Of a stretch of 37,012 bases of DNA, positions 1-6,169 are shown in pieces (position 1 is the stretch's first letter; each line of letters starts with the position of its first letter). The notes below the pieces were generated by a model, which worked only from the letters and a program-made list of their open reading frames with translations, was not told the origin of the DNA and ran no database searches. This DNA comes from Candidatus Sungiibacteriota bacterium (GTDB lineage: Bacteria > Patescibacteriota > Minisyncoccia > Sungbacterales > HO2-52-23): NCBI GenBank assembly GCA_016180435.1, contig JACPBG010000005.1, positions 1 to 37,012 on the forward strand, in the 5' to 3' direction. The translations under genes and the position numbers were made by a program.

Positions 1-1
1 G

Positions 2-99
2 TTGTTCATACACGCGAATTATCCTGAAAATCATCAAATTTGTCGCATATTTACAAGAATATTTTCAAAGGTCGCCAACCAAATTTTTCCCACTAACCC
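2..99. repeat. 98-bp terminal inverted repeat, left copy
   Basis: Positions 2-99 are the exact reverse complement of 36915-37012. Identity breaks at position 100 (G here, A on the other side). The left copy ends 15 bases before the SH3/CHAP gene and the right copy ends about 25 bases before the binding-protein gene, so each faces into a gene start. It may be a duplicated promoter region, a genomic inverted repeat at which assembly stopped, or a real terminal repeat. Confidence 0.95.
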
Positions 100-113
100 G
101 TACTTATCCACAT

Positions 114-923
114 ATGCCAAACTGGTTAAAAAACTTAATAAACTTGTTGACTAAGATACAACTCCAACCCCATTCGCCGACCGTTGAGGAGAAGTCCATC
201 GAATTACTTCCAGAATTCACGGCCAAAATACTCTATGTGAATTCCGAGATCGGTTTAAGTGTCCGTTCGTTGCCGGATGTTGCTAGTACAAAACTCGGCG
301 CAATTCCACACGGCACCGAGGTGGCGGTGTTGCAGGAGCAAGGCAAATGGTTTGAGATCAAAACAGACAATTTGAAAGGATGGGTTAGCTCGGTTTATCT
401 AGGAGAGGAAAAACCAGTAGAATCACAAAAGCGCGCGGTAAAAGAAGATGCGCGGCAGGAACTTCCAGAATTCAAAATAGGAGTTGCAAATAATGCTCGT
501 GACCCAAATACTCTCAAGGTGCGTAAAATTATAAATTATGAATTTAGTTTAAGTTTTGAGGAGGATGAATTACAGTGTACAGAATATGTACAATACAGAA
601 CCTCGCAAGCAGGAATTAATATAAAATGGCCAACCAAAACTGGCCGTAATGGGGGAAGCTGGGCAAATATATTTGAGATGCACGGACTCTATAAAGTGTT
701 GGATGAGCCGAAGGCCGGCTGTGCCATGAGTTTTACAACCGGGTTTAGAACGCTGGCGATGAATAGAACTGGGCATATTGCTTTCGTGGAGCAAGTAATG
801 GAGGACGGATCGGTAAAAATCTCCGAGGCAAATTGGCCACCACCCGGCAAATATAATGAGCGGGTCGTACCAGTATCAGAGTGGCGAGATAAATATAAGT
901 GTCGCTTTGTAGATTTTTCATAA
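114..923 (+). CDS. SH3b-CHAP domain protein, putative peptidoglycan amidase/peptidase
   Basis: A 269-residue protein. Residues about 38-97 form a bacterial SH3 domain (SVRSLPD, HGTEVAVL, GWVSSVYL), usually a cell-wall binding module. Residues about 150-269 form a CHAP domain with the expected order of catalytic residues: Cys155 in QCTEYV, His221 in GHIAFVE and a late polar residue in SEANW (Glu238/Asn240). CHAP enzymes cleave peptidoglycan peptides. No signal peptide is visible, which is odd for a wall enzyme; release by lysis or non-classical export is possible. The ATG at 114 follows the left terminal repeat directly. The fold assignment is firm; the substrate is inferred. Confidence 0.82.
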   Translation: MPNWLKNLINLLTKIQLQPHSPTVEEKSIELLPEFTAKILYVNSEIGLSVRSLPDVASTKLGAIPHGTEVAVLQEQGKWFEIKTDNLKGWVSSVYLGEEKPVESQKRAVKEDARQELPEFKIGVANNARDPNTLKVRKIINYEFSLSFEEDELQCTEYVQYRTSQAGINIKWPTKTGRNGGSWANIFEMHGLYKVLDEPKAGCAMSFTTGFRTLAMNRTGHIAFVEQVMEDGSVKISEANWPPPGKYNERVVPVSEWRDKYKCRFVDFS

Positions 924-972
924 ACTCTACACCCTCACCCCGAAGGAGCGTAAAATTGTTGAGAGTTCCTAG

Positions 973-1116
973 GTGTCGAAAATAAGGTATAATTATTTTA
1001 CTAATCCAACCACCCAATTTGAGGTCCCGCCGTCCGAAAAAATCGCTGAGATTTTCCCGAAAATGCGTTCGGATTTCGTTCAGGAGGAACGTCCAAGATT
1101 GGAAGTATCGAGGTGA
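973..1116 (+). CDS. Possible small 47-residue protein
   Basis: An open frame from GTG at 973 to TGA at 1116 encodes a basic 47-residue peptide with KIAEIFPKMRSDF near its middle. A TATAAT box lies at 988-993, inside this frame, so the true start could be further in (an ATG lies at 1062). I do not recognise a family. The frame is open over the whole gap between neighbouring genes, which is the main support. It could instead be the 3' remnant of a larger gene. Confidence 0.3.
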   Translation: MSKIRYNYFTNPTTQFEVPPSEKIAEIFPKMRSDFVQEERPRLEVSR

Positions 1117-1159
1117 CCAAAGAGAGCGAGAAATAGAAACCTAAACGCCGCACTTGTCT

Positions 1160-1819
1160 ATGAAAAAAAGAAATATAGTAGATGATAAATTTAGATCATA
1201 TTCCTGGGTTTTCTTTGCTCAGGGTTATTTTAATTTGGCAGCACTAGCTTGCCAGAAATTGTTAAATTCCGAAGAGAAAGCACGCAGTAAATCTGATGGG
1301 TTAAATATTCCATATACCCCCGACAGCTTATTTGTTCCAATTTTGTTTAACATAAAGCATGGTATTGAAATTTTTATCAAAACTGTAGATTCATTTGCAT
1401 TTGGAGAATATACCGATGGTCATGACATCAACGACTTATTTACTGAATTGAATAAAAAAATAGATAAAAAAAGGTTTGTTGCTCCTCCTCCACAATTCTA
1501 TAATTCGATAACTCAAAGAGAAATCAATAACCTGCCGCAGAAATTGGGAGAAATCAAACCACTTATTTCCTACTTCTATTATCTAGACATATTAAGACCA
1601 AAAGTTGGGCAATACTATAAAATTATAGATACAAAAAATGATGTTTTGAGATATCCGGATAATAAAGCTGGCATTCAGATTGACTGGAACACAGTTCTTA
1701 TTAGTCAAATTAGAAAATCTGATATAGAGGAAATTTTTAAAAAGCTCCGTAAATTAAGTGAGTTATTTAACGACGTAGCATGTGACGTTGCCAGACTAAC
1801 TGGCCAACAAAAAAATTAG
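1160..1819 (+). CDS. HEPN-like domain protein
   Basis: A protein of about 219 residues. The ATG at 1160 is preferred over the in-frame TTG at 1154. The segment NIKHGIEIFIKTVDSF followed by DGHDINDLFTEL resembles the helix pair of HEPN-type proteins, where a His in the second half (HDI/HDL) is typical. HEPN proteins are often RNases or toxin components. The classical RxxxxH motif is not evident, so catalytic activity is doubtful. Base composition is AT-richer than neighbouring genes and the first of seven 32-bp palindromes follows at 1831, consistent with an accessory region. Assignment rests on one segment only. Confidence 0.5.
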   Translation: MKKRNIVDDKFRSYSWVFFAQGYFNLAALACQKLLNSEEKARSKSDGLNIPYTPDSLFVPILFNIKHGIEIFIKTVDSFAFGEYTDGHDINDLFTELNKKIDKKRFVAPPPQFYNSITQREINNLPQKLGEIKPLISYFYYLDILRPKVGQYYKIIDTKNDVLRYPDNKAGIQIDWNTVLISQIRKSDIEEIFKKLRKLSELFNDVACDVARLTGQQKN

Positions 1820-1830
1820 GAGAATAAAAA

Positions 1831-1862
1831 ACATTCTCACATTCTGCAGAATGTTAGAATGT
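1831..1862. repeat. 32-bp four-half-site palindrome, copy 1
   Basis: Two direct copies of the 8-mer ACATTCTN followed by two inverted copies (CAGAATGT, TAGAATGT). This copy has one uncompensated change (TCTC for TCTA). It covers the expected -35 region of the next gene, whose -10-like TAAAAT is at 1865-1870 and whose ATG is at 1877. Confidence 0.9.
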
Positions 1863-1864
1863 TG

Positions 1865-1870
1865 TAAAAT
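1865..1870 (+). promoter_or_regulatory. Candidate -10 box before the tethered HTH gene
   Basis: TAAAAT lies six bases before the ATG at 1877 and three bases after palindrome copy 1. This implies an almost leaderless transcript and a promoter whose -35 region would be covered by a protein bound to the palindrome. Confidence 0.45.
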
Positions 1871-1876
1871 GAATTT

Positions 1877-2215
1877 ATGACTACAATTTTAATTTCTATC
1901 TCCATTAGCGCGGCGATAGTTGTTTTTGCGGTTATCGTCGCATGGCGGGAGGCGAAAAAATACGGCACGAGCGCCAAGGAAGAATTTGTCGGTATATGCA
2001 GGTCAGCGGTTGAAACGGCTTCGCAAAAGGAGGGGCGAAAGCAAAAGGCGCTGGCTATGTTTGCGGACAAACCAGCACTTTCTAACGCTGAAATTCGTGA
2101 GGCGCTCGGCGTATCCAGCCGTACGGCCGTGCGCTATCTTGATGAACTGGAGGCCGAAGGTAAAGTGAAGCAAGTCGGCAAAATCGGCCACGCCGTCACC
2201 TATCGTTTAAAATAA
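1877..2215 (+). CDS. Membrane-tethered winged-helix DNA-binding protein
   Basis: A 112-residue protein. Residues about 3-23 are one hydrophobic helix; a charged linker follows, then a winged helix at about 63-112: KALAMFADKPALSNAEIREALGVSSRTAVRYLDELEAEGKVKQVG, ending in a GHAVTYRLK wing. The recognition helix is the SSRTAVRYLDEL segment. It is probably a transcription regulator held at the membrane. Palindrome copies 1 and 2 lie immediately before and after it, and its TAA stop overlaps copy 2 by one base, so it is one of two candidate binders of the palindrome and may autoregulate. Family-level match to MarR/ArsR-like folds only; the signal sensed is unknown. Confidence 0.75.
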   Translation: MTTILISISISAAIVVFAVIVAWREAKKYGTSAKEEFVGICRSAVETASQKEGRKQKALAMFADKPALSNAEIREALGVSSRTAVRYLDELEAEGKVKQVGKIGHAVTYRLK

Positions 2216-2246
2216 CATTCTAACATTCTGCAGAATGTTAGAATGT
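2215..2246. repeat. 32-bp four-half-site palindrome, copy 2
   Basis: Perfect dyad with the TAAC/GTTA type centre-flank. It begins on the last base of the stop codon of the tethered HTH gene and lies 41 bases before the small acidic ORF at 2287. Confidence 0.92.
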
Positions 2247-2286
2247 TTTTGAATACGCCAGGCGGGTGGCGCATTGAAAAAGCCCT

Positions 2287-2439
2287 ATGTACGAAGAAAA
2301 AGAACGGCCCCGATACCATCCGCTTTCTGCGGAGCTACGGGGCAAGCAAAAAGAAATACGGGAAAAATTGGAAAGCGAGGGGCTTGATCCTAATGAGTTT
2401 GACGAGGATGAACAAGAAGAACTCGCCGACCTTCTTTAA
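2287..2439 (+). CDS. Small acidic/charged protein (50 residues)
   Basis: ATG at 2287 to TAA at 2439. The product begins MYEEKERPRYHP, has a long charged helix (KQKEIREKLE) and ends in an acidic tail (DEDEQEELADLL). Its first 27 codons are repeated in diverged form at 3500, where the protein sequence is conserved better than expected for noncoding DNA (MDEERERLRYHP), so this reading frame is likely real. No known family is recognised. It lies between palindrome copies 2 and 3 and may be a small partner of the neighbouring regulators. Confidence 0.55.
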   Translation: MYEEKERPRYHPLSAELRGKQKEIREKLESEGLDPNEFDEDEQEELADLL

Positions 2440-2547
2440 TCAAATATGGTCAAGGTAATTCAAAAAGATAATAAGGAGTTATACCAGTGCTTGCCCCGTT
2501 AAGAGCTGTAATTTAGAAATCACCGCTCACGCCGAGGAAAATAAATA

Positions 2548-2579
2548 ACATCCTTACAAACTTGAGAATGTAAGGATGT
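2548..2579. repeat. 32-bp palindrome, divergent copy 3
   Basis: Same length and position logic as the other copies. The outer half-sites are ACATCCTT and AAGGATGT, changed symmetrically on both arms. The inner left half-site is degenerate (ACAAACTT against GAGAATGT). The region 2440-2759 otherwise holds no gene; it contains this copy, copy 4 and a CCCCAGTAGTAG hairpin. Confidence 0.75.
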
Positions 2580-2604
2580 TGCGGGGCAACAATCAGGCAA
2601 AATA

Positions 2605-2636
2605 ACATTCCAACATTCTGCAGAATGTTGGAATGT
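2605..2636. repeat. 32-bp four-half-site palindrome, copy 4
   Basis: Perfect dyad of the CAAC/GTTG type: the T-to-C change in the left arm is matched by A-to-G in the right arm. It lies 123 bases before the NYN gene. Confidence 0.92.
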
Positions 2637-2678
2637 TGTGAATACGCCCCTCCAGAGGCGGGCAGGCACCCCGGAGGA

Positions 2679-2713
2679 CCCCAGTAGTAGAACGCAAAGC
2701 GTTCACTACGGGG
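2679..2713. repeat. CCCCAGTAGTAG hairpin repeat, copy A
   Basis: A 35-bp imperfect inverted repeat (left arm CCCCAGTAGTAGAACGC, right arm GCGTTCACTACGGGG). It is identical to 10376-10410 except for the three loop bases (AAA here, TCC there). Confidence 0.85.
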
Positions 2714-2759
2714 CAAGGATTAAGATTGTTGAAAATAATTTAATTGATACAATGTAAAT

Positions 2760-3344
2760 ATGTTTTCCCTTAATTCTAAAAATCAAGCAGTGAACGCGGT
2801 CTATGTGTTTATTGATGCATCAAATGTTTGGAATGCGGTCAAGTCGGTAAAAAAGTTTATTGAATACAAAACTCTTAAAGATTATTTTGGGAAGAACTTT
2901 AACGCGAATAAGGTTGAAATTTTTTATTATGACGCTTATCCCAAGGCCGGAACAAGAGATTACGACTTGGATGGAAAACATAAATTCTTTACCTATCTTA
3001 AGAAAGGACTTGGTTTTATCGTAAGAAAAAAAGAATTAAAAAGGATCTCTGTCATTGGCGAGAGTGGAGAGTCTATTATAGAAAAAGGAAATATGGATGT
3101 GGAGATAACGATTGACGCAATACATAACATCCAGAAATATAGCATAGCGATCTTTTTTAGTGGCGACGCCGATTTTCTGGCACTGGTGAATTATTTGAAA
3201 AACGCCGGTAAAAAGGTTTACATTTTTTCGTCAAAAGACAACATTTCTCACGAACTAAAAACTGGCGGGGATGGTTATTTTGATTTGAAAGACATACATG
3301 AATTTTGGGGTAAAGATTTAAAACATCGGGAAAAACCAGCATAA
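2760..3344 (+). CDS. NYN (LabA/DUF88-type) domain ribonuclease
   Basis: A 194-residue single-domain protein of the PIN-like NYN family. The acidic residues that bind metal are in place: Asp19 in VFIDASNVWN, Asp113/Asp119 in the NMDVEITIDA segment, and Asp136/Asp138 in FFSGDADFLALV. The closing strand KKVYIFSS is also typical. NYN proteins are predicted RNases in RNA processing or decay. A TACAAT box at 2748-2753 lies just before the ATG at 2760, again suggesting a nearly leaderless mRNA. A stable hairpin at 3351-3374 follows the stop. Confidence 0.85.
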   Translation: MFSLNSKNQAVNAVYVFIDASNVWNAVKSVKKFIEYKTLKDYFGKNFNANKVEIFYYDAYPKAGTRDYDLDGKHKFFTYLKKGLGFIVRKKELKRISVIGESGESIIEKGNMDVEITIDAIHNIQKYSIAIFFSGDADFLALVNYLKNAGKKVYIFSSKDNISHELKTGGDGYFDLKDIHEFWGKDLKHREKPA

Positions 3345-3350
3345 ACGAAA

Positions 3351-3374
3351 GCCACCCTCAATTAAGAGGGTGGC
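3351..3374 (+). terminator. Hairpin after the NYN gene
   Basis: GCCACCCTC and GAGGGTGGC form a 9-bp stem with a six-base loop seven bases after the stop codon. No U-tract follows, so it may be an mRNA 3' end stabiliser rather than an intrinsic terminator. Confidence 0.5.
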
Positions 3375-3499
3375 CCTGGGATGTATAACCCTAACGGTTC
3401 TATGGCTAGAACCGAAAGACATTATCAGTATAGCAAGCGCTCGGTAGAAGTCAATAGTTATCCACACTAACTAAAAGCAAGGATTTTATAGATAGTTTT

Positions 3500-3640
3500 A
3501 TGGACGAAGAAAGAGAACGGCTCCGATACCATCCGTCTTCCCATATCGTTGCCCCCGGCGAGCTACGGGACAAGAAAATTAGGTTAAAAAACATTCTAAC
3601 ATTCTGCAGAATGTTAGAATGTTTTTTTGCGGGAAAATGA
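3500..3640 (+). pseudogene. Diverged, truncated copy of the small 2287 gene
   Basis: The frame from ATG 3500 starts MDEERERLRYHP, matching MYEEKERPRYHP of the 2287 gene, and both share GELR(D/G)K about 20 residues on. This copy has an insertion (SSHIVAP) before that point. Its reading frame then runs into palindrome copy 5, which replaces the charged C-terminal half, and it ends by overlapping the next gene. It looks like a duplicate interrupted by the palindrome rather than a working gene. Confidence 0.45.
3591..3622. repeat. 32-bp four-half-site palindrome, copy 5
   Basis: Perfect dyad of the TAAC/GTTA type, ending about 30 bases before the likely start of the ThiS-like/Cys-cluster gene. 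It is followed by a run of seven T, so in RNA it could also act as a terminator. Confidence 0.92.
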
Positions 3641-3651
3641 TGAGAGTAAAC

Positions 3652-4614
3652 ATGAAAAAACAAAAGTCAATTAGGATTCGGATGGCGTATCTTACCAAAA
3701 ATCTGGCCAAGATCGTTGGTAAAAAGAAAGAAGTCATCCACCTGCCTGCAGGATCGCGTTCCGGAGATTTTATTGATTTTATGATTGAGCGCTATCCGCA
3801 AGTTTTTGAAAAATACGGACCCGGGTATCTCGGATTTACGCGTAATGGAGAAAAGCCCAAGGTATTAATGCTTCTTCAAGATGGAGACCAATATGAATTT
3901 GCCGACTGGACCGATGAAGAAATTCGAATGGACGATACGGCCAAGCGCCTAAGTGAGTTAGGAGCGGTGATGGAGCTTCCGCACGGAGAGTTTAAGCCGC
4001 CGGCCTGGTGGGAATGTACGTGGCGAAGGGTAGCATGCGGCAAAGATGATTGTTCTATTTGCGGCAAGATTAAACAAGACCGCCTGCGTCATATCATGAA
4101 AGGAGAGGACCCGGATGACATGAAAAGCGCTTTTGAGGATGTGGGTAATTCACTTGCCGGAGCGCTCAGAATGCTTAAAGAACAAATGGAAGAAGCGGGG
4201 ATCGAGCTTGAAAATGTCGGCGAGGCGGAAATGGAAGAGCCGCCTAAGCCGGAAGAGTTCCCTTTATATCAAAAAGTAAGTATGTGGAGGCAGGAGGCCG
4301 AGGTTCTGGCGGATTCTGCCGAGCAATCGGAGAGTTTATGGCTTGCTACCGAAGCGGCCGCCGACTTTCTGTGGTACAAAAATACGTTGGCGGTCAAAAC
4401 CTATCGCCAGCTTTGCAACCGTTGGCACCTTGCAAGAGGCGACAAGTACGGAGAGTTTGACCTTCAGTATACCGGGTATGTGCTGGAAGAATGTATAAAA
4501 ATTCTCAAACAGTCGCTCGCTCAACTTTCGGAATTAAATTCGCCGCAAAAAGGAGGATTGATGATCGCGCTTACACGCCTGGCTGATTTAGAAAAACAAA
4601 TCCTTGAAATTTAG
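3652..4614 (+). CDS. Unknown protein: MoaD/ThiS-like N-terminus, Cys cluster, helical C-terminus
   Basis: About 320 residues from ATG 3652; in-frame ATGs at 3637 and 3640 are alternatives. Residues about 5-80 look like a beta-grasp (MoaD/ThiS-like) domain: a KNLAKIVGKKKEVIHLPAGS start, then GFTRNGEKPKVLMLLQDGDQYEF, resembling the NGE...LxDGDxVxF pattern. A terminal Gly-Gly is absent, so sulfur-carrier function is unlikely. Next is a likely zinc cluster with four cysteines (WECTW, ACGKDDCSICGK). The remaining ~200 residues are helical and acidic, ending in a tetratricopeptide-like stretch. It is preceded by palindrome copy 5 and followed by copy 6. I cannot assign a function. Confidence 0.6.
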   Translation: MKKQKSIRIRMAYLTKNLAKIVGKKKEVIHLPAGSRSGDFIDFMIERYPQVFEKYGPGYLGFTRNGEKPKVLMLLQDGDQYEFADWTDEEIRMDDTAKRLSELGAVMELPHGEFKPPAWWECTWRRVACGKDDCSICGKIKQDRLRHIMKGEDPDDMKSAFEDVGNSLAGALRMLKEQMEEAGIELENVGEAEMEEPPKPEEFPLYQKVSMWRQEAEVLADSAEQSESLWLATEAAADFLWYKNTLAVKTYRQLCNRWHLARGDKYGEFDLQYTGYVLEECIKILKQSLAQLSELNSPQKGGLMIALTRLADLEKQILEI

Positions 4615-4630
4615 ATTACACCCTCCCGTA

Positions 4631-4662
4631 ACATTCCAACATTCTGCAGAATGTTGGAATGT
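4631..4662. repeat. 32-bp four-half-site palindrome, copy 6
   Basis: Perfect dyad of the CAAC/GTTG type, positioned where the -35 of the ArsR-like gene should be. A TATATT-like -10 lies at about 4677-4682 and the ATG at 4689. Confidence 0.92.
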
Positions 4663-4688
4663 TACTTTAACTGTGTTATATTGGAGAT

Positions 4689-4958
4689 ATGGGGAAAACT
4701 TCAAAACAACTGGAACGTTATTTTAAGGGCGCGGCTAATCACCGGCGGATTGATATTTTGCGTACAGTTGAAAGGAATGACGGGATTACGGTTGAAGAAA
4801 TTGCGGAGGCGCTGGAAGCAAATTTCAAGACCATTTCTCAACACACCAAATCGCTTGTCCAAGCCGGACTTTTGAATAAAAAATATCGTGGCCGCGAGGT
4901 AGCGCACTCGCTTTCTCCGTACGGCAAATTCTTTATTAGATTTATGAAAACATTCTAA
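4689..4958 (+). CDS. ArsR-like winged-helix transcription regulator
   Basis: An 89-residue protein consisting almost only of a winged helix: RRIDILRTVERNDGITVEEIAEALEANFKTISQHTKSLVQAGLLNKKYRGREVAHSLSPYGKFFI. The recognition helix FKTISQHTKSL and the RGREVAHSLSP wing fit the ArsR family. The metal-binding ELCV-type motif is missing, so it is probably not a metal sensor. It is flanked by palindrome copies 6 (over its promoter) and 7 (its TAA stop lies inside copy 7). A dimer of this protein is the simplest candidate for binding the paired half-sites and for self-repression. Binding is inferred, not shown. Confidence 0.82.
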   Translation: MGKTSKQLERYFKGAANHRRIDILRTVERNDGITVEEIAEALEANFKTISQHTKSLVQAGLLNKKYRGREVAHSLSPYGKFFIRFMKTF

Positions 4959-4981
4959 CATTCTGCAGAATGTTAGAATGT
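4950..4981. repeat. 32-bp four-half-site palindrome, copy 7
   Basis: Perfect dyad of the TAAC/GTTA type. It contains the stop codon of the ArsR-like gene and ends 29 bases before the tspO start, so it could control tspO. Confidence 0.92.
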
Positions 4982-5010
4982 CGTGTGGTGCGCGAGGCGG
5001 ATTCATACGC

Positions 5011-5520
5011 ATGAGCAACCCCTTCAAATTGGTTATTGCGATTGGTGTTTCGGAATTGGCCGGAGTGATCGGCTCGGTTTTTACCGTTTCCGCGATTCCA
5101 AATTGGTATGCTGGGCTCGTGAAGCCGGCATTAAATCCTCCTGCTTGGGTATTCGGGCCTGTGTGGACAACGCTTTATGCGCTGATGGGTATTGCGGCAT
5201 GGCTTGTGTGGAATCAATGGAGTCAAGGTAGTCCTTCGACACGGCTCAGGGTAAAAACAGCTTTGGCCGTTTTTGGCCTGCAGCTGTTTTTAAATGCCAT
5301 CTGGTCAATTATTTTCTTTGGTTCGACTTCGCTCACCATAAACGGCCTTAACAACATAGGCATTGCGTTAATTGACATAATTTTGCTCTGGCTCGCAATC
5401 GTCTGGACAATGGTTGTCTTTTACAAAATCTCAAAGCCGGCGGCCTATCTGCTTCTGCCATATATTCTCTGGGTGAGCTTTGCCGCTTATTTAAACTACT
5501 CGATTTGGATGCTCAACTGA
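5011..5520 (+). CDS. tspO: TspO/MBR family tryptophan-rich sensory membrane protein
   Basis: 169 residues from ATG 5011; an upstream in-frame ATG at 4978 lies within the palindrome and is rejected. Five hydrophobic helices with TspO signatures: IPNWYAGLVKPALNPPAWVFGPVWTTLYALMGIAAWLVW, then LFLNAIWSIIFFG and LPYILWVSFAAYLNYSIWMLN. TspO proteins bind porphyrins and related ligands in the membrane. The loop between helices 2 and 3 holds an in-frame insertion (SPSTRLRV) encoded by a palindromic element at 5230-5251. It follows the ArsR-like regulator directly and may be its target through palindrome copy 7. Confidence 0.92.
   Translation: MSNPFKLVIAIGVSELAGVIGSVFTVSAIPNWYAGLVKPALNPPAWVFGPVWTTLYALMGIAAWLVWNQWSQGSPSTRLRVKTALAVFGLQLFLNAIWSIIFFGSTSLTINGLNNIGIALIDIILLWLAIVWTMVVFYKISKPAAYLLLPYILWVSFAAYLNYSIWMLN
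5230..5251. repeat. CCTTCGAC..GCTCAGGG palindromic element inside tspO
   Basis: The core CCTTCGACACGGCTCAGGG matches, as reverse complement with two substitutions, the intergenic element at 10487-10506. It sits in frame in a loop-coding part of tspO. Confidence 0.65.
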
Positions 5521-5550
5521 AAATCTACCAGTAATTCACGATCTTGAATG

Positions 5551-5648
5551 GCGACCCGCCTTCGCTAAAGCTACGGACGGGCAAGAATGTTGCCGGGAAT
5601 CTGCCAAATTGCGGTTCTCCGCCTTCGTTAAAACTTCGGCGGACAAGT
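5551..5648. repeat. Two CCGCCTTCG..CGGACGGG-type hairpins
   Basis: The gap between tspO and the next operon holds two related hairpins, at about 5551-5583 (CCCGCCTTCGCTAAAG, then CTACGGACGGG) and about 5617-5648 (CCGCCTTCGTTAAAAC, then TTCGGCGG). The same family appears at 9328-9355 and, in frame, inside infB. Confidence 0.6.
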
Positions 5649-5681
5649 AAATGCGTGAAGCGCGCGGAGCAAAAGCATGAT

Positions 5682-5710
5682 TTTACGAACAGTGTTTTAA
5701 TTGATATACT
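5682..5710 (+). promoter_or_regulatory. Candidate promoter of the DYNSSRSNTS operon
   Basis: TTTACG at 5682-5687, a 17-base spacer, and TATACT at 5705-5710. The ATG at 5718 follows so closely that the mRNA would have a very short leader. Confidence 0.55.
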
Positions 5711-5717
5711 AAAAGTA

Positions 5718-6152
5718 ATGAGATTTACGCCTAAAAAAATTGCAATATTGATTGCGGGAACGGTGTTTACTGCCGGACTCGCGGCGGGTTTTGTCATCTC
5801 CGCCTTTGCGGCTGATGATTACAACAGCTCAAGGTCAAATACTTCAATATCAGTAGCAAACATACCAATAGCAAACAAACATGTTGGAGACATTCTTTTG
5901 CGTTACGACATTGGCGGGGCGGAAATAAATAAAGTGACAGATGCTCTCGCTCGAGGTATCAGTAAAGTTGATCTTAAGGCGACCTTGGTTGCAATCGGAA
6001 TAAACGAAGAAGGCATTCAGGCAGTTTTTACAAAACTTGATGAGCTTGGCGCCGGAGATACTCCGCAAGCCGCAACAGGAACGGTCACTGATGACAATGT
6101 TCCGCCAAAAACCGGACTTGATCGGGAGAAACGTCGCAACCCGCAGCAGTAA
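5718..6152 (+). CDS. Secreted protein with DDYNSSRSNTS motif, unknown function
   Basis: 144 residues from ATG 5718. Residues 1-32 are a signal peptide with a basic start (MRFTPKK), a hydrophobic core and an ...SAFAA cleavage-like end. The mature N-terminus is ADDYNSSRSNTSI, which recurs as the C-terminus of the next protein. The rest is a small helical region (VTDALARGISKVDLKATLVAIGINEEGIQAVFTKLDEL) and a charged tail. First gene of a three-gene operon (gaps of 17 and 2 bases). No enzymatic motif is seen. A role in the envelope or a surface structure is inferred from the signal peptide and neighbours. Confidence 0.65.
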   Translation: MRFTPKKIAILIAGTVFTAGLAAGFVISAFAADDYNSSRSNTSISVANIPIANKHVGDILLRYDIGGAEINKVTDALARGISKVDLKATLVAIGINEEGIQAVFTKLDELGAGDTPQAATGTVTDDNVPPKTGLDREKRRNPQQ

Positions 6153-6169
6153 ATCGAGAAGTCAAGCGA

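Noticed and set aside
1831-4981. The repeated 32-bp palindromes as a CRISPR array
   Set aside because: Spacing is irregular (hundreds of bases), genes lie between copies, and the units are full dyads; no cas genes are present.
5544-5717. Longer start for the 5718 secreted protein
   Set aside because: The upstream frame passes through palindromic elements, and ATG 5718 gives a clean signal peptide with a promoter just before it.
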